Of a stretch of 11,687 bases of DNA, positions 5,320 through 11,598 are shown piece by piece; position 1 is the stretch's first letter, and each line of letters opens with the position of its first letter. The stretch comes from CANHBY01 sp031374415 (GTDB taxonomy: Bacteria; Pseudomonadota; Gammaproteobacteria; Burkholderiales; Burkholderiaceae_C). The notes under the pieces are model-generated. The model did no database searches and had not been told where the DNA came from. It worked only from the letters and a program-made list of their open reading frames with translations. Where the stretch lies: positions 1 through 11,687 of the forward strand of contig JANMGB010000019.1 of NCBI GenBank assembly GCA_031374415.1, given 5' to 3'. The position numbers and the translations under genes were made by a program.

Positions 5320-5826
5320 TTATGCTGCTGCCTTATTAGCTGAGAGATCCCAGCCGCCCGCATAGTTACCAACATTGGCTGCTCCATCAGCCTGGGAGCC
5401 TTTGTAGGCCCAAACGACTTTGGCGTACTTCAGCGTGAATGTTTCGCCTGGCAACCCTTCAGCTTGCACTCTGGTTTCGGTGCTGGCCACGATGGCATCG
5501 GTGAGCTTGATCGTCAGGTAGTTGGTGCGCACAGTGCCTGAGGCGCGGAAGAATCGAATTTCCACGTCGTAGGCATAGGCAGCCGAGCAGGCTTCCCACA
5601 GGTAGACGCTGGCCTTGTCCACCTCTTTGGAAAACGTCATGGGTACGTGTTCGCAGCGCTCTGCGGAATGCCCCCCAGCCGTGGAGGCTGTGGCGGATGT
5701 GGGCTGATGAATGCCTTGGTTCCAGGACAGAACCTCGATCCATCCTTTGTGCTCTGAGTCGGTGGACTCACCTGGGATGTCTTTGGAATTGGTCTTCTTG
5801 GTGAACTTCAGGTAAATGTCTTTCAT
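5320..5826 (-). CDS. hcp: Hcp, type VI secretion tube protein
   Basis: Hcp forms stacked hexameric rings that make the inner tube of the T6SS; small effectors can ride in its lumen. The 168-aa protein has the full family layout: MKDIYLKFTK strand at the N-terminus, GESTDSEHKGWIEVLSWNQG (about residues 18-37), SATASTAGGHSAERCEHVPM, the FSKEVDKAS helix, VEIRFFRASG, YLTIKLTDAIVAS, a GLPGETFTLKYAKVVWAY block and a short tail ending GGWDLSANKAAA. These match betaproteobacterial and Pseudomonas Hcp proteins. ATG 5826 was chosen over the upstream in-frame 5862 because AAGGAAG lies six bases before it and the family begins there. It has no C-terminal toxin extension, so any effector is a separate protein. 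It follows mobE by 57 bp on the same strand with no obvious promoter between, so it is probably transcribed from the mob operon. No sheath, baseplate or membrane-complex genes are present. Confidence 0.93.
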   Translation of the reverse strand: MKDIYLKFTKKTNSKDIPGESTDSEHKGWIEVLSWNQGIHQPTSATASTAGGHSAERCEHVPMTFSKEVDKASVYLWEACSAAYAYDVEIRFFRASGTVRTNYLTIKLTDAIVASTETRVQAEGLPGETFTLKYAKVVWAYKGSQADGAANVGNYAGGWDLSANKAAA

Positions 5827-5883
5827 GCTTCGCTTCCTTCGGTTTGCAAAAACGCCTTGCACTTTACCGGGTCGCAGCGCAGG

Positions 5884-6522
5884 TCATGGGAGTGACCATC
5901 CGTAAGTACCTTCATTCGGAACTGGGTAGACGTAGCAAGCACCTTTCTCGACCTTCCAGCCCTTGCCACTGCACTTGGCGAGCTTTTGCAGTTCGCCGGA
6001 CTGGGCGAAGCGATAGGCCATCTTGCCCTCTGGCGTGTTTGACCAGGCTGCCGCTGCTTTCTCGTCTTTGGCCTCGTTGTAGCCGGTTCCATAGCCGAGC
6101 GCGTAGCCAGAGCTTTGGCCTTGGCTGTGTATGTACCAGCCGAAGCCGCCGAAGCACAGGAAAGCCACTGCGATGCAACTAGCCGCCCATTGCCACATGC
6201 GTTTCGTTGCCGTGTTGCTTGCGACCTTTACGGCGACTTCTGACACGGTTTTAGCCAAGTCTGCCTTGGCTTGTTCCATGCTGGCCTTTGCTTGTGCATT
6301 GGCTGCTTCCGTGAAGCTTGTTAGTGTTTTCGTTGCCGTGTCAGCTATGCGTTTCGGTATGGTTCCATAAAGCGTTTCATAGTGGTCAAGTGCCACCAGA
6401 ACAGCGAGCATGGCATCCCCCGGCGTTGTCTCCAGTGCCGTTGTCAGCCGCTCAAACTTCAAGACATCTTCAGCGGTTGCTTCTCGTCCGTTGAGGCATT
6501 TAAATGCCTCTTGGAATCTCAT
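5884..6522 (-). CDS. mobE: MobE, mobilization membrane protein (TraM-position)
   Basis: This 212-aa protein occupies the mobE place of the IncQ2 five-gene mob region (pTF-FC2 mobA-E), third in mobC-mobD-mobE. Residues 1-60 are a soluble helical domain and 61-105 a polar Ala-rich helix likely to be coiled coil (ANAQAKASMEQAKADLAKTV). Residues 109-131 are one membrane helix (MWQWAASCIAVAFLCFGGFG onward). The region after it has Gly/Tyr-rich sequence and two cysteines (C184, C196), probably periplasmic. The start overlaps the mobD stop as ATGA. Mobilization proteins of this position raise transfer frequency but are often dispensable; the exact role is not established. It is the last mob gene before the cargo. 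Confidence 0.75.
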   Translation of the reverse strand: MRFQEAFKCLNGREATAEDVLKFERLTTALETTPGDAMLAVLVALDHYETLYGTIPKRIADTATKTLTSFTEAANAQAKASMEQAKADLAKTVSEVAVKVASNTATKRMWQWAASCIAVAFLCFGGFGWYIHSQGQSSGYALGYGTGYNEAKDEKAAAAWSNTPEGKMAYRFAQSGELQKLAKCSGKGWKVEKGACYVYPVPNEGTYGWSLP

Positions 6523-7241
6523 AAGCCAGCCTCTTTCAATGTTGCGTGCATGGCGCGGCGCATACGTTCACCTTCTACGCGGTTTCCGATGGGTGTTTGC
6601 GTTGCAATCTCGTGCCAAGTCATGCGGTCAATACGCATGTGTTCCTCTAGTCGGCTGGCGATTTTTGGAAGGTCGATTGTCTGCACATTGGCTGATTTAT
6701 TGATGCCTAAAACTGTCTTACTGTTGTCGAAGAACTCAAAGTTTGTTCCCTTGCGGAAGTTCTTCACGATGATGATTTTGTCAGCGTCTTTGATGGCATC
6801 CCATGCACCATGAAGGGCATTCACTGGCGTTCTGTCTGTGGAGTCAACTAGCCACACAAACACGGATTCAATACCGACTTGCTTGCATGCTTCGGTGATT
6901 ATGCTACCGGCAGAAATTAGCAATGTCGAATCACCGGCTGGTGCGTCAACGATGGTGGTTTTAGCTTCATTACTGTCTGCTATGTTCAGTGTCTCTATCA
7001 GGCCGCTAGCATCGATCTGTCCGCTTGTATCTTCTGCTCGTACCTTGGCACGTATCGCGCTTACGTTTGCATCTTTGCCCTCTTTATAGGCCGCGCTAGA
7101 GTCTGCATTCACGGGGTCAGCGTCAATCAGTAAAACTTTTCCTTGCTGCGCCATGTAGTCAACAAGTGCCAGCGTGAATGTTGATTTACCGATACCGCCT
7201 TTGCCGCCTGTTACGTAGATGTATTTCTTGCTAATTTCCAT
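6519..7241 (-). CDS. mobD: MobD, ParA/MinD-superfamily ATPase (TraL-like)
   Basis: A P-loop ATPase with the deviant Walker A motif TGGKGGIGKST near the N-terminus, followed by VLLIDADPVNADSS (switch I region) and TTIVDAPAGDS, as in ParA/MinD proteins and TraL of RP4. MobD of pTF-FC2 is the direct comparison. It probably assists transfer, perhaps in positioning the relaxosome, rather than acting as an essential nicking factor. I prefer ATG 7241 (240 aa), because GGAG lies eight bases upstream; an ATG at 7247 sits only two bases from that site. Either way it is tightly coupled to mobC, whose stop spans 7247-7249. No ParB partner or centromere is evident, so plasmid partitioning is less likely than a transfer role. 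Confidence 0.85.
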   Translation of the reverse strand: MEISKKYIYVTGGKGGIGKSTFTLALVDYMAQQGKVLLIDADPVNADSSAAYKEGKDANVSAIRAKVRAEDTSGQIDASGLIETLNIADSNEAKTTIVDAPAGDSTLLISAGSIITEACKQVGIESVFVWLVDSTDRTPVNALHGAWDAIKDADKIIIVKNFRKGTNFEFFDNSKTVLGINKSANVQTIDLPKIASRLEEHMRIDRMTWHEIATQTPIGNRVEGERMRRAMHATLKEAGL

Positions 7242-7246
7242 GTTCA

Positions 7247-7651
7247 TTACTCCACGTCTGTGATTTCGGTTACAGGTTTGTTGCGCTGCTTGTTCGCTTG
7301 TGGCTTCGATTCATTGGCGGGCGGCGCGGGGGTGTGTCTGGCCGGGCTTGTCCCGGCCTTTGTCTTTGGTTTTTTGTAGCTGGCTTTCGTTCCGAGAAGC
7401 TGTGTGATGGTCTTTGGAATGATCCCAAAAACGTCATCGCTTAGTGCATCAGCTATCTGCTTTGGCGTGTAGCCTTTCTTCACCAGTTCCTGAATTTCAG
7501 CCTTCGCAGCTTCAAGCACTAAGGTTTTGCTTCCCTTGCCTGATTGCTGCCCAGGTTGCTGTGTCTGTTCCAGCTTTTTAAGGCTATTGCGAACTTTGTC
7601 GCTGTACTCGCTAATCTCGAATAAGCGCTGCTTTGTTGTCGGTTCATTCAT
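7247..7651 (-). CDS. mobC: MobC, oriT-binding accessory protein (TraK-like)
   Basis: This 134-aa basic protein is divergent from mobB/mobA across oriT, the position of traK in RP4 and mobC in pTF-FC2. Residues about 45-87 (LVLEAAKAEIQELVKKGYTP, then KQIADALSDDVFGIIPKTIT) look like a small helical DNA-binding domain. The last 45 residues are a disordered Lys/Pro/Thr-rich tail, as in TraK. TraK wraps oriT DNA and aids nicking by the relaxase. ATG 7651 has AAGGAA six bases upstream. The region 7652-7793 ahead of it should hold the mobCDE promoter; TTCCAA and TAAGAT 18 bases apart on the - strand are only a weak candidate. Confidence 0.8.
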   Translation of the reverse strand: MNEPTTKQRLFEISEYSDKVRNSLKKLEQTQQPGQQSGKGSKTLVLEAAKAEIQELVKKGYTPKQIADALSDDVFGIIPKTITQLLGTKASYKKPKTKAGTSPARHTPAPPANESKPQANKQRNKPVTEITDVE

Positions 7652-7793
7652 GTTTGTTCCTTGCTTTGTGGCGATTTATTGTCTGTCCGTTTACAGCGCC
7701 TGACGATAGCATCTTATGCTTTTCTTGAAAAATGTTGGAAAGCTGCATACACTCTAGGGAAATAGTAGCCAGTAAAGCCATGTACAGGATGGG

Positions 7794-7930
7794 CCTTGTA
7801 ACACACATGCTACGCATGTGGTTCCAAGGCACGCCCAGCCGTTCGGCGCTTCGCTTCTCACAGCCGGGCTCATCCTGCAAGGGGACACCCCTTGACCCCG
7901 AACTGTGAGGCGCCTTCGCGCCCACAGTTC
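7794..7930 (+). other. oriT with IncP-like nic site
   Basis: CATCCTGC at 7871-7878 fits the IncP/MOBP nic consensus YATCCTG|Y, placing the cut on the + strand between 7877 and 7878. Upstream is an imperfect inverted repeat, CCTTGTAACACACATGC (7794-7810) against GCATGTGGTTCCAAGG (7814-7829), with a perfect 7-bp core around TAC; this is the likely recognition repeat for MobB and relaxase. Directly after the nick lies CAAGGGG ACA CCCCTTG (7878-7894). A second hairpin follows, GAACTGTG (7900-7907) and GGCGC (7909-7913) pairing with GCGCC (7918-7922) and CACAGTTC (7923-7930). The position between divergent mobC and mobB matches pTF-FC2. Confidence 0.82.
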
Positions 7931-7972
7931 AAGACACACCCCCGCCCCGCCCCCGGCGAAGGAGAGATTGAA

Positions 7973-8293
7973 ATGCCATTTGAGACCCTTGGCGTAGAGC
8001 CGTTAGATGCAGTGATCAATGTGCGCTTGACTAGCGCAGAAAAGGCCAGGCTAAAAGAAGACGCCGACCTTGCCGCACTGAGCATGTCTGAGCTGATCCG
8101 TCGCCGCTACTTCGGCCGTCCGATCATTGCCAACGCGGACGCTGTGATGCTTAAAGAATTGCGCCGCATTGGCGGCTTGCTCAAGCACGTTCACAACGAG
8201 AGCGGAGGCGCTTACAGCCAGGACACGGCAGGGGCACTTGTCGCGCTCAAAGCGTACATCGAGAGACTGAGCCGTGATCGTCAAGAAAGTTAA
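7973..8293 (+). CDS. mobB: MobB, ribbon-helix-helix oriT-recognition protein (TraJ-like)
   Basis: MobB/TraJ proteins bind the inverted repeat beside nic and bring in the relaxase to form the relaxosome. The 106-aa product begins with a ribbon strand (DAVINVRLTSAEKARLKEDA) followed by LSMSELIRRRYFGRPI, a standard ribbon-helix-helix fold, then a C-terminal helix LKELRRIGGLLKHVHNES as in TraJ. Its length matches MobB of pTF-FC2 as I recall it. ATG 7973 was chosen over the in-frame 7892 because GGAGAG lies at 7961-7966 and the conserved part starts there; the upstream reading would run through the oriT hairpin. It overlaps mobA by 20 bp. Confidence 0.88.
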   Translation: MPFETLGVEPLDAVINVRLTSAEKARLKEDADLAALSMSELIRRRYFGRPIIANADAVMLKELRRIGGLLKHVHNESGGAYSQDTAGALVALKAYIERLSRDRQES

Positions 8294-11135
8294 AAACCCG
8301 CGCAAGTCAGCATCAAAAGCCGCCCGCGTTGGAAGGCTTGCGGATTACATCATCAGCCCGGAACTTGAGAACTCACATGAGAAGTGTCTCCATGTCGGAG
8401 CGCGTGGATTTATTTGTGATGACCACCAGGCCCAGAAGGCGGAAATGCTGGCTCTGTCGCAAGAGGCTGTGCGCAGCAAGGACACCATCAATCACTACGT
8501 CTTGAGTTGGCGTGAAGGTGAACAGCCCAGCCCTGAGCAGGTAGAGCAGGCCGTTAGCATTTTTATGAACGAGCTGGGTGTGAAAGACCATCAAGCCATT
8601 TACGGCTTGCACATGGATACTGACAACATCCATCTGCATATCGCGATCAACCGCGTGCACCCGGAAACGCTCAGGGTTACGGAGATCAACGGCGGATTTG
8701 ACATTGAAGCAGCGCACAAAGCGATAGCGCGCATTGAGCACGCCCAAGGCTGGCAGCGGGAGAAGAACGGCATGTTTGTCGTTCTAGAGGGAGGCGAAGT
8801 TGTACGGGAAAAAACTGATCCGAAAAAGCAACGTCAACCGAGCCAGCCGAAGCAGGACATGGAAAACAGAACAGGCGAGAAGTCAGCCCATCGTGTTGCC
8901 ATCGAGCTGGGTGTGGAAATTTTGAAGAACGCTAAAAGCTGGCAGGAGCTGCACAAGCAGCTTGAAGAAAAAGGCTTGTGTTACGAGCGCTTCGGCAGTG
9001 GCGCAAAAATATTTGTTGGTGATGTTCCTGTGAAGGCATCGGACATCGACCGGAACGCAAGTCTAAGCAAGATGCAAAAGCGTCTTGGCATCTACGAACC
9101 ACCTCAGGAGCATCCGAATGTCTACTTTACCCACACCCCAGAGCCGCACCTTGGCAAGCCTGCCAAGCTCTCCGAAAACCGTTTGCACGACCTGTCCAAA
9201 CGCCGTTTGGCACATCACGGAAGCCGAGAAACTGAGGGTGTTTTGTCGCTTGATGCACGCGCTCATCGACGAGAACCTGAAAGAGTGCGACGGGAACCCG
9301 AATCCGTTAAAAAGTTAGCGCCTCAGCCGATCAAGGATGTACCTGGATGGGATCGCTACATCGCTGGACGCAAAGAGCACTACGCGAAAAAGACAGCCGC
9401 CAAGCTGGCGCAGGACAAGCGGCAAGAGCATGAGCGTAAGCAACTTGCCGAACAGCAAAAGGCACATCGGGAAGAATTGCTCGGAGGCAACTGGAAGGGC
9501 AAGGGCGATGTACTGAACGCGATGCGCAGCGTTGTTGCCGCAGAGCAGGCCGCAGAGAAAGCGGACTTGAAGGAACGCCACCAAAATGAGCGTTCGCGAC
9601 ACCGCGAGCAGTTCCGACCCTATCCCGACCTGGAGCAGTGGCAGCGGCAGCAGAAGCGCCCAGAGCTTGCCGAGCAGTGGCGGCAACGTGCCAGCGAGCC
9701 GCAGCGCATCGAGGGCGACCGCACTGAACCACCGACACCACGAGACATACGAGCCTACGCGCCGGAGATCGTTGGCCAGCAGGTGCACTACACCCGCAAG
9801 GATGACGCGGGGGCCGGTGTGTCTTTCGTGGACAAAGGCAAGACCATCGACATCCACGATTGGCGCAGTCGTGACACTACCCTTGCCGCCTTGCAGTTGT
9901 CCGCGCAGAAGTGGGGCAGTTTTCAAGTTCAGGGCAATGACGAGTACAAGGCGATGTGCGTGGAGCTGGCCGCCGAGCACGGGCTGAGGCTTGCCAATCC
10001 AGAGCTTCAGGATGCCATCCAGGAGCGGCGACAACAGATGCAGCAGGAGAAGGCCCAGGCGATGAAATCAGAGCAGCTCAAACAGTTTGAGGTGTATGCG
10101 GATGCGGTGGGTGCCGAGCGGTACCGCGTGACCTCGATTCGCATGAAAGATGACGGCCAGAAGATGAGCTTCATCCTTGATAAACAGGGCGGAGTCACGC
10201 AAGGATTCACGCCGGAAGAGATCGCGCAGCGCACCCCGGAAATGCTCCGGCTGCAACGGAGAGGGGAGAACCTTTTTTACACCCCGCTTTCGGGCAGCAA
10301 GCATCACATTTTGATCGATGACATGAGCCGGGAGAAGCTGGAAAAACTGGTGCAAGACGGCTACAAGCCTGCTGCCGTGCTGGAGTCCAGCCCCGGCAAC
10401 TACCAAGCCATCATCACGGTGCCGAAACTGGGGACGCCCCACGACAGGGACGTGGGCAACCGCCTGGCTGAGAACCTGAATCGCGAATACGGCGACCCGA
10501 AATTATCGGGCTGCATCCACCCGCACCGCGCACCAGGCTACGAGAACCGCAAGCCCAAGCACCAACGTGAGGACGGCAGTTATCCCGAGGTGCGCTTGCT
10601 CAAGGCCGAGCGCCGGGAATGCGTCAAGACGCTGGCCTTGTCCTCGCAGATCAACACCGCCTATCAGCAAGCCGCAGAGAAGGCGCAGGAAGCGCCCCAC
10701 AAGGTGCTACAGCCGGAAGGCAGGGCCAAGCCAGCGCAAGAGCTTGGCGAGGCTTCTGGTGGCGTTGTGGATGCTTACCAGCGGCATTACCAGGACGTGC
10801 TCAAACGTCAGAAGGGTGGCGAGGTGGACTTGTCTTGTGTGGACTCCATGATTGCCGTGCGGCTGCGCGTGACAGGCCATACACAGGCCGACATCGAGGG
10901 CGCTGTGCGCCAGTGCGCCCCTTCGAGCAGGCCGAAGGAAGAAGCCCGCGACTGGGGCGATTACGCGCAGCGCACAGCACGCTACGCCTACAGCGCCACG
11001 GGCGACAGGCAAGCCACTGAGCTGGCCAAGTACCGCCAACAGTGGGTGAAGCTGGAAGGCCGCGAGGTGACCCAGCAACAGGAGCAGGCGAAGGCGAAGA
11101 AGATCGTCGTGCCTGACCGCGGCATGAGCTATTAA
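8274..11135 (+). CDS. mobA: MobA-RepB: MOBP relaxase fused to LPD7-like region and RepB primase
   Basis: A 953-aa bifunctional protein. Residues 1-170 are a MOBP relaxase: Tyr25 in RLADYI is the predicted nicking tyrosine, and H113-M-D115-T-D-N-I-H120-L-H122 is the metal-binding histidine motif, as in TraI of RP4. Residues 170-490 are a long charged helical linker rich in Gln, Glu, Arg and Lys. Residues about 500-580 (VHYTRKDDAGAGVSFVDKGK through LRLANPELQ) look like LPD7, a domain common in large mobile-element proteins. Residues 597-953 are the RepB primase, with ILIDDMS (D682/D683) and ESSPGNYQAIITV matching the active site region of RSF1010 RepB'. The relaxase cuts oriT for transfer and the primase starts both strands at oriV. 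The start is GTG 8274 within the end of mobB. It is intact. Confidence 0.93.
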   Translation: MIVKKVKNPRKSASKAARVGRLADYIISPELENSHEKCLHVGARGFICDDHQAQKAEMLALSQEAVRSKDTINHYVLSWREGEQPSPEQVEQAVSIFMNELGVKDHQAIYGLHMDTDNIHLHIAINRVHPETLRVTEINGGFDIEAAHKAIARIEHAQGWQREKNGMFVVLEGGEVVREKTDPKKQRQPSQPKQDMENRTGEKSAHRVAIELGVEILKNAKSWQELHKQLEEKGLCYERFGSGAKIFVGDVPVKASDIDRNASLSKMQKRLGIYEPPQEHPNVYFTHTPEPHLGKPAKLSENRLHDLSKRRLAHHGSRETEGVLSLDARAHRREPERVRREPESVKKLAPQPIKDVPGWDRYIAGRKEHYAKKTAAKLAQDKRQEHERKQLAEQQKAHREELLGGNWKGKGDVLNAMRSVVAAEQAAEKADLKERHQNERSRHREQFRPYPDLEQWQRQQKRPELAEQWRQRASEPQRIEGDRTEPPTPRDIRAYAPEIVGQQVHYTRKDDAGAGVSFVDKGKTIDIHDWRSRDTTLAALQLSAQKWGSFQVQGNDEYKAMCVELAAEHGLRLANPELQDAIQERRQQMQQEKAQAMKSEQLKQFEVYADAVGAERYRVTSIRMKDDGQKMSFILDKQGGVTQGFTPEEIAQRTPEMLRLQRRGENLFYTPLSGSKHHILIDDMSREKLEKLVQDGYKPAAVLESSPGNYQAIITVPKLGTPHDRDVGNRLAENLNREYGDPKLSGCIHPHRAPGYENRKPKHQREDGSYPEVRLLKAERRECVKTLALSSQINTAYQQAAEKAQEAPHKVLQPEGRAKPAQELGEASGGVVDAYQRHYQDVLKRQKGGEVDLSCVDSMIAVRLRVTGHTQADIEGAVRQCAPSSRPKEEARDWGDYAQRTARYAYSATGDRQATELAKYRQQWVKLEGREVTQQQEQAKAKKIVVPDRGMSY
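10062..11135 (+). CDS. repB: RepB primase from internal start within mobA
   Basis: IncQ plasmids make the primase both fused to MobA and as a free protein from an internal start. ATG 10062 (codon 597, MKSEQLKQFEVYADAVG) has GGAGAAGG about nine bases upstream and sits just before the primase domain, after the LPD7-like region. The product would be 357 aa, about 40 kDa, close to RepB of pTF-FC2 and RSF1010 RepB'. RepB primes DNA synthesis at the oriV ssi hairpins without host primase. Confidence 0.7.
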   Translation: MKSEQLKQFEVYADAVGAERYRVTSIRMKDDGQKMSFILDKQGGVTQGFTPEEIAQRTPEMLRLQRRGENLFYTPLSGSKHHILIDDMSREKLEKLVQDGYKPAAVLESSPGNYQAIITVPKLGTPHDRDVGNRLAENLNREYGDPKLSGCIHPHRAPGYENRKPKHQREDGSYPEVRLLKAERRECVKTLALSSQINTAYQQAAEKAQEAPHKVLQPEGRAKPAQELGEASGGVVDAYQRHYQDVLKRQKGGEVDLSCVDSMIAVRLRVTGHTQADIEGAVRQCAPSSRPKEEARDWGDYAQRTARYAYSATGDRQATELAKYRQQWVKLEGREVTQQQEQAKAKKIVVPDRGMSY

Positions 11136-11138
11136 AAC

Positions 11139-11167
11139 TTGACGTAACTACAAAACGTATCTACATT
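11139..11167 (+). promoter_or_regulatory. Promoter and repeat operator of the BrnTA remnant
   Basis: TTGACG (11139-11144), a spacing of exactly 17, then TACATT (11162-11167) is a good sigma70 promoter starting four bases after the mobA/repB stop. Two near-identical octamers, GTAACTAC (11144-11151) and GTATCTAC (11157-11164), lie 13 bases apart and cover the spacer and -10 region. Repeats in this place are expected for autorepression by BrnA. The promoter probably drives brnA, the 80-aa gene and possibly repAC. Confidence 0.6.
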
Positions 11168-11172
11168 AAAAG

Positions 11173-11301
11173 CACAATGGATGGGCCACGATTGGACTGG
11201 CTTACTCGGCTGTCCTGTACGTGGTCTACACGGTTCGGAACGAGGAGACAGTGCGCCTTATCTCTGCGAGGAAAGCAAATGCCGACGAAAGGAAAAATAT
11301 C
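11173..11301 (+). pseudogene. BrnT toxin remnant, C-terminal half only
   Basis: The reading frame from about 11173 gives WATIGLAYSAVLYVVYTVRN then EETVRLISARKANADERK, matching the C-terminal half of BrnT ribonuclease toxins (typically WATIG...VVYT...IRIISARKA..ER). The N-terminal half, about 50 residues including the conserved start with catalytic residues, is missing; the sequence passes directly from the promoter at 11167 into mid-toxin. The frame then runs on into brnA without a stop. Shifting by one base within 11286-11297 would give KYREANS and a stop at 11316-11318, a more normal BrnT end, so a second lesion is possible. An out-of-frame ATG at 11177 opens 42 codons ending at TGA 11303-11305, overlapping the brnA start, and might act as a leader. 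Confidence 0.7.
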
Positions 11302-11598
11302 GTGAAGCGAACTCTTGACCTGAAGAAGCCGCCGATTTTTAGTGCCGAACAAAAGGCTCGATTGGATGCCGTGGCCTCGATGCCGGATGAGCAAATTGAC
11401 TACACCGATGCGCCTCATTTGCCCGATGCTGTTTGGATCAAAGCAGCATCTGAGTTGCCCAACAACAAGCAGCAAATCACGTTGCGTCTCGATGCGGAAG
11501 TGCTGGATTTTTTCAAGCACACGGGCAAGCGGTATCAGTCCCGCATCAATGCTGTTCTGCGTTCCTACGTGGAGGCGCATAAGGCGCACGCGAAATGA
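11302..11598 (+). CDS. brnA: BrnA-type antitoxin, orphaned
   Basis: BrnA antitoxins neutralise BrnT and repress their operon as ribbon-helix-helix-like DNA binders. This 98-aa protein has the usual linker (FSAEQKARLDAVASMPDEQI, DYTDAPHLPDAVW) and the diagnostic C-terminal block KQQITLRLDAEVLDFFKHTG, then KRYQSRINAVLRSYVEAHK. GTG 11302 is the likely start: AGGAAA lies seven bases upstream and the sequence before it is BrnT remnant. It ends in ATGA overlap with the 80-aa gene (11595-11598, equal to 49-52 at the other end of the window). Its toxin is destroyed, so it may persist as a regulator of the promoter that leads into the replication genes, or as an anti-addiction factor against BrnT from other elements. 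Confidence 0.82.
   Translation: MKRTLDLKKPPIFSAEQKARLDAVASMPDEQIDYTDAPHLPDAVWIKAASELPNNKQQITLRLDAEVLDFFKHTGKRYQSRINAVLRSYVEAHKAHAK

Noticed and set aside
3256..5826. Insertion sequence or transposase associated with the cargo
   Set aside because: No transposase, resolvase or integrase-like frame is seen on either strand, and no matching terminal inverted repeats bracket the cargo.
5320..5862. Upstream start for hcp at 5862
   Set aside because: The Hcp family begins at MKDIYLKF (ATG 5826), which has a strong ribosome site; the extra 12 residues are not family-like.
6519..7241. ParA-type ATPase as a plasmid partition gene
   Set aside because: It lies within mobC-mobD-mobE, matches TraL/MobD, and has no ParB or centromere-like repeats nearby.
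9315..10034. Long open frame on - (239 aa) inside mobA
   Set aside because: Antisense shadow of the mobA/repB coding region in GC-rich DNA; no recognisable domain and no ribosome site.
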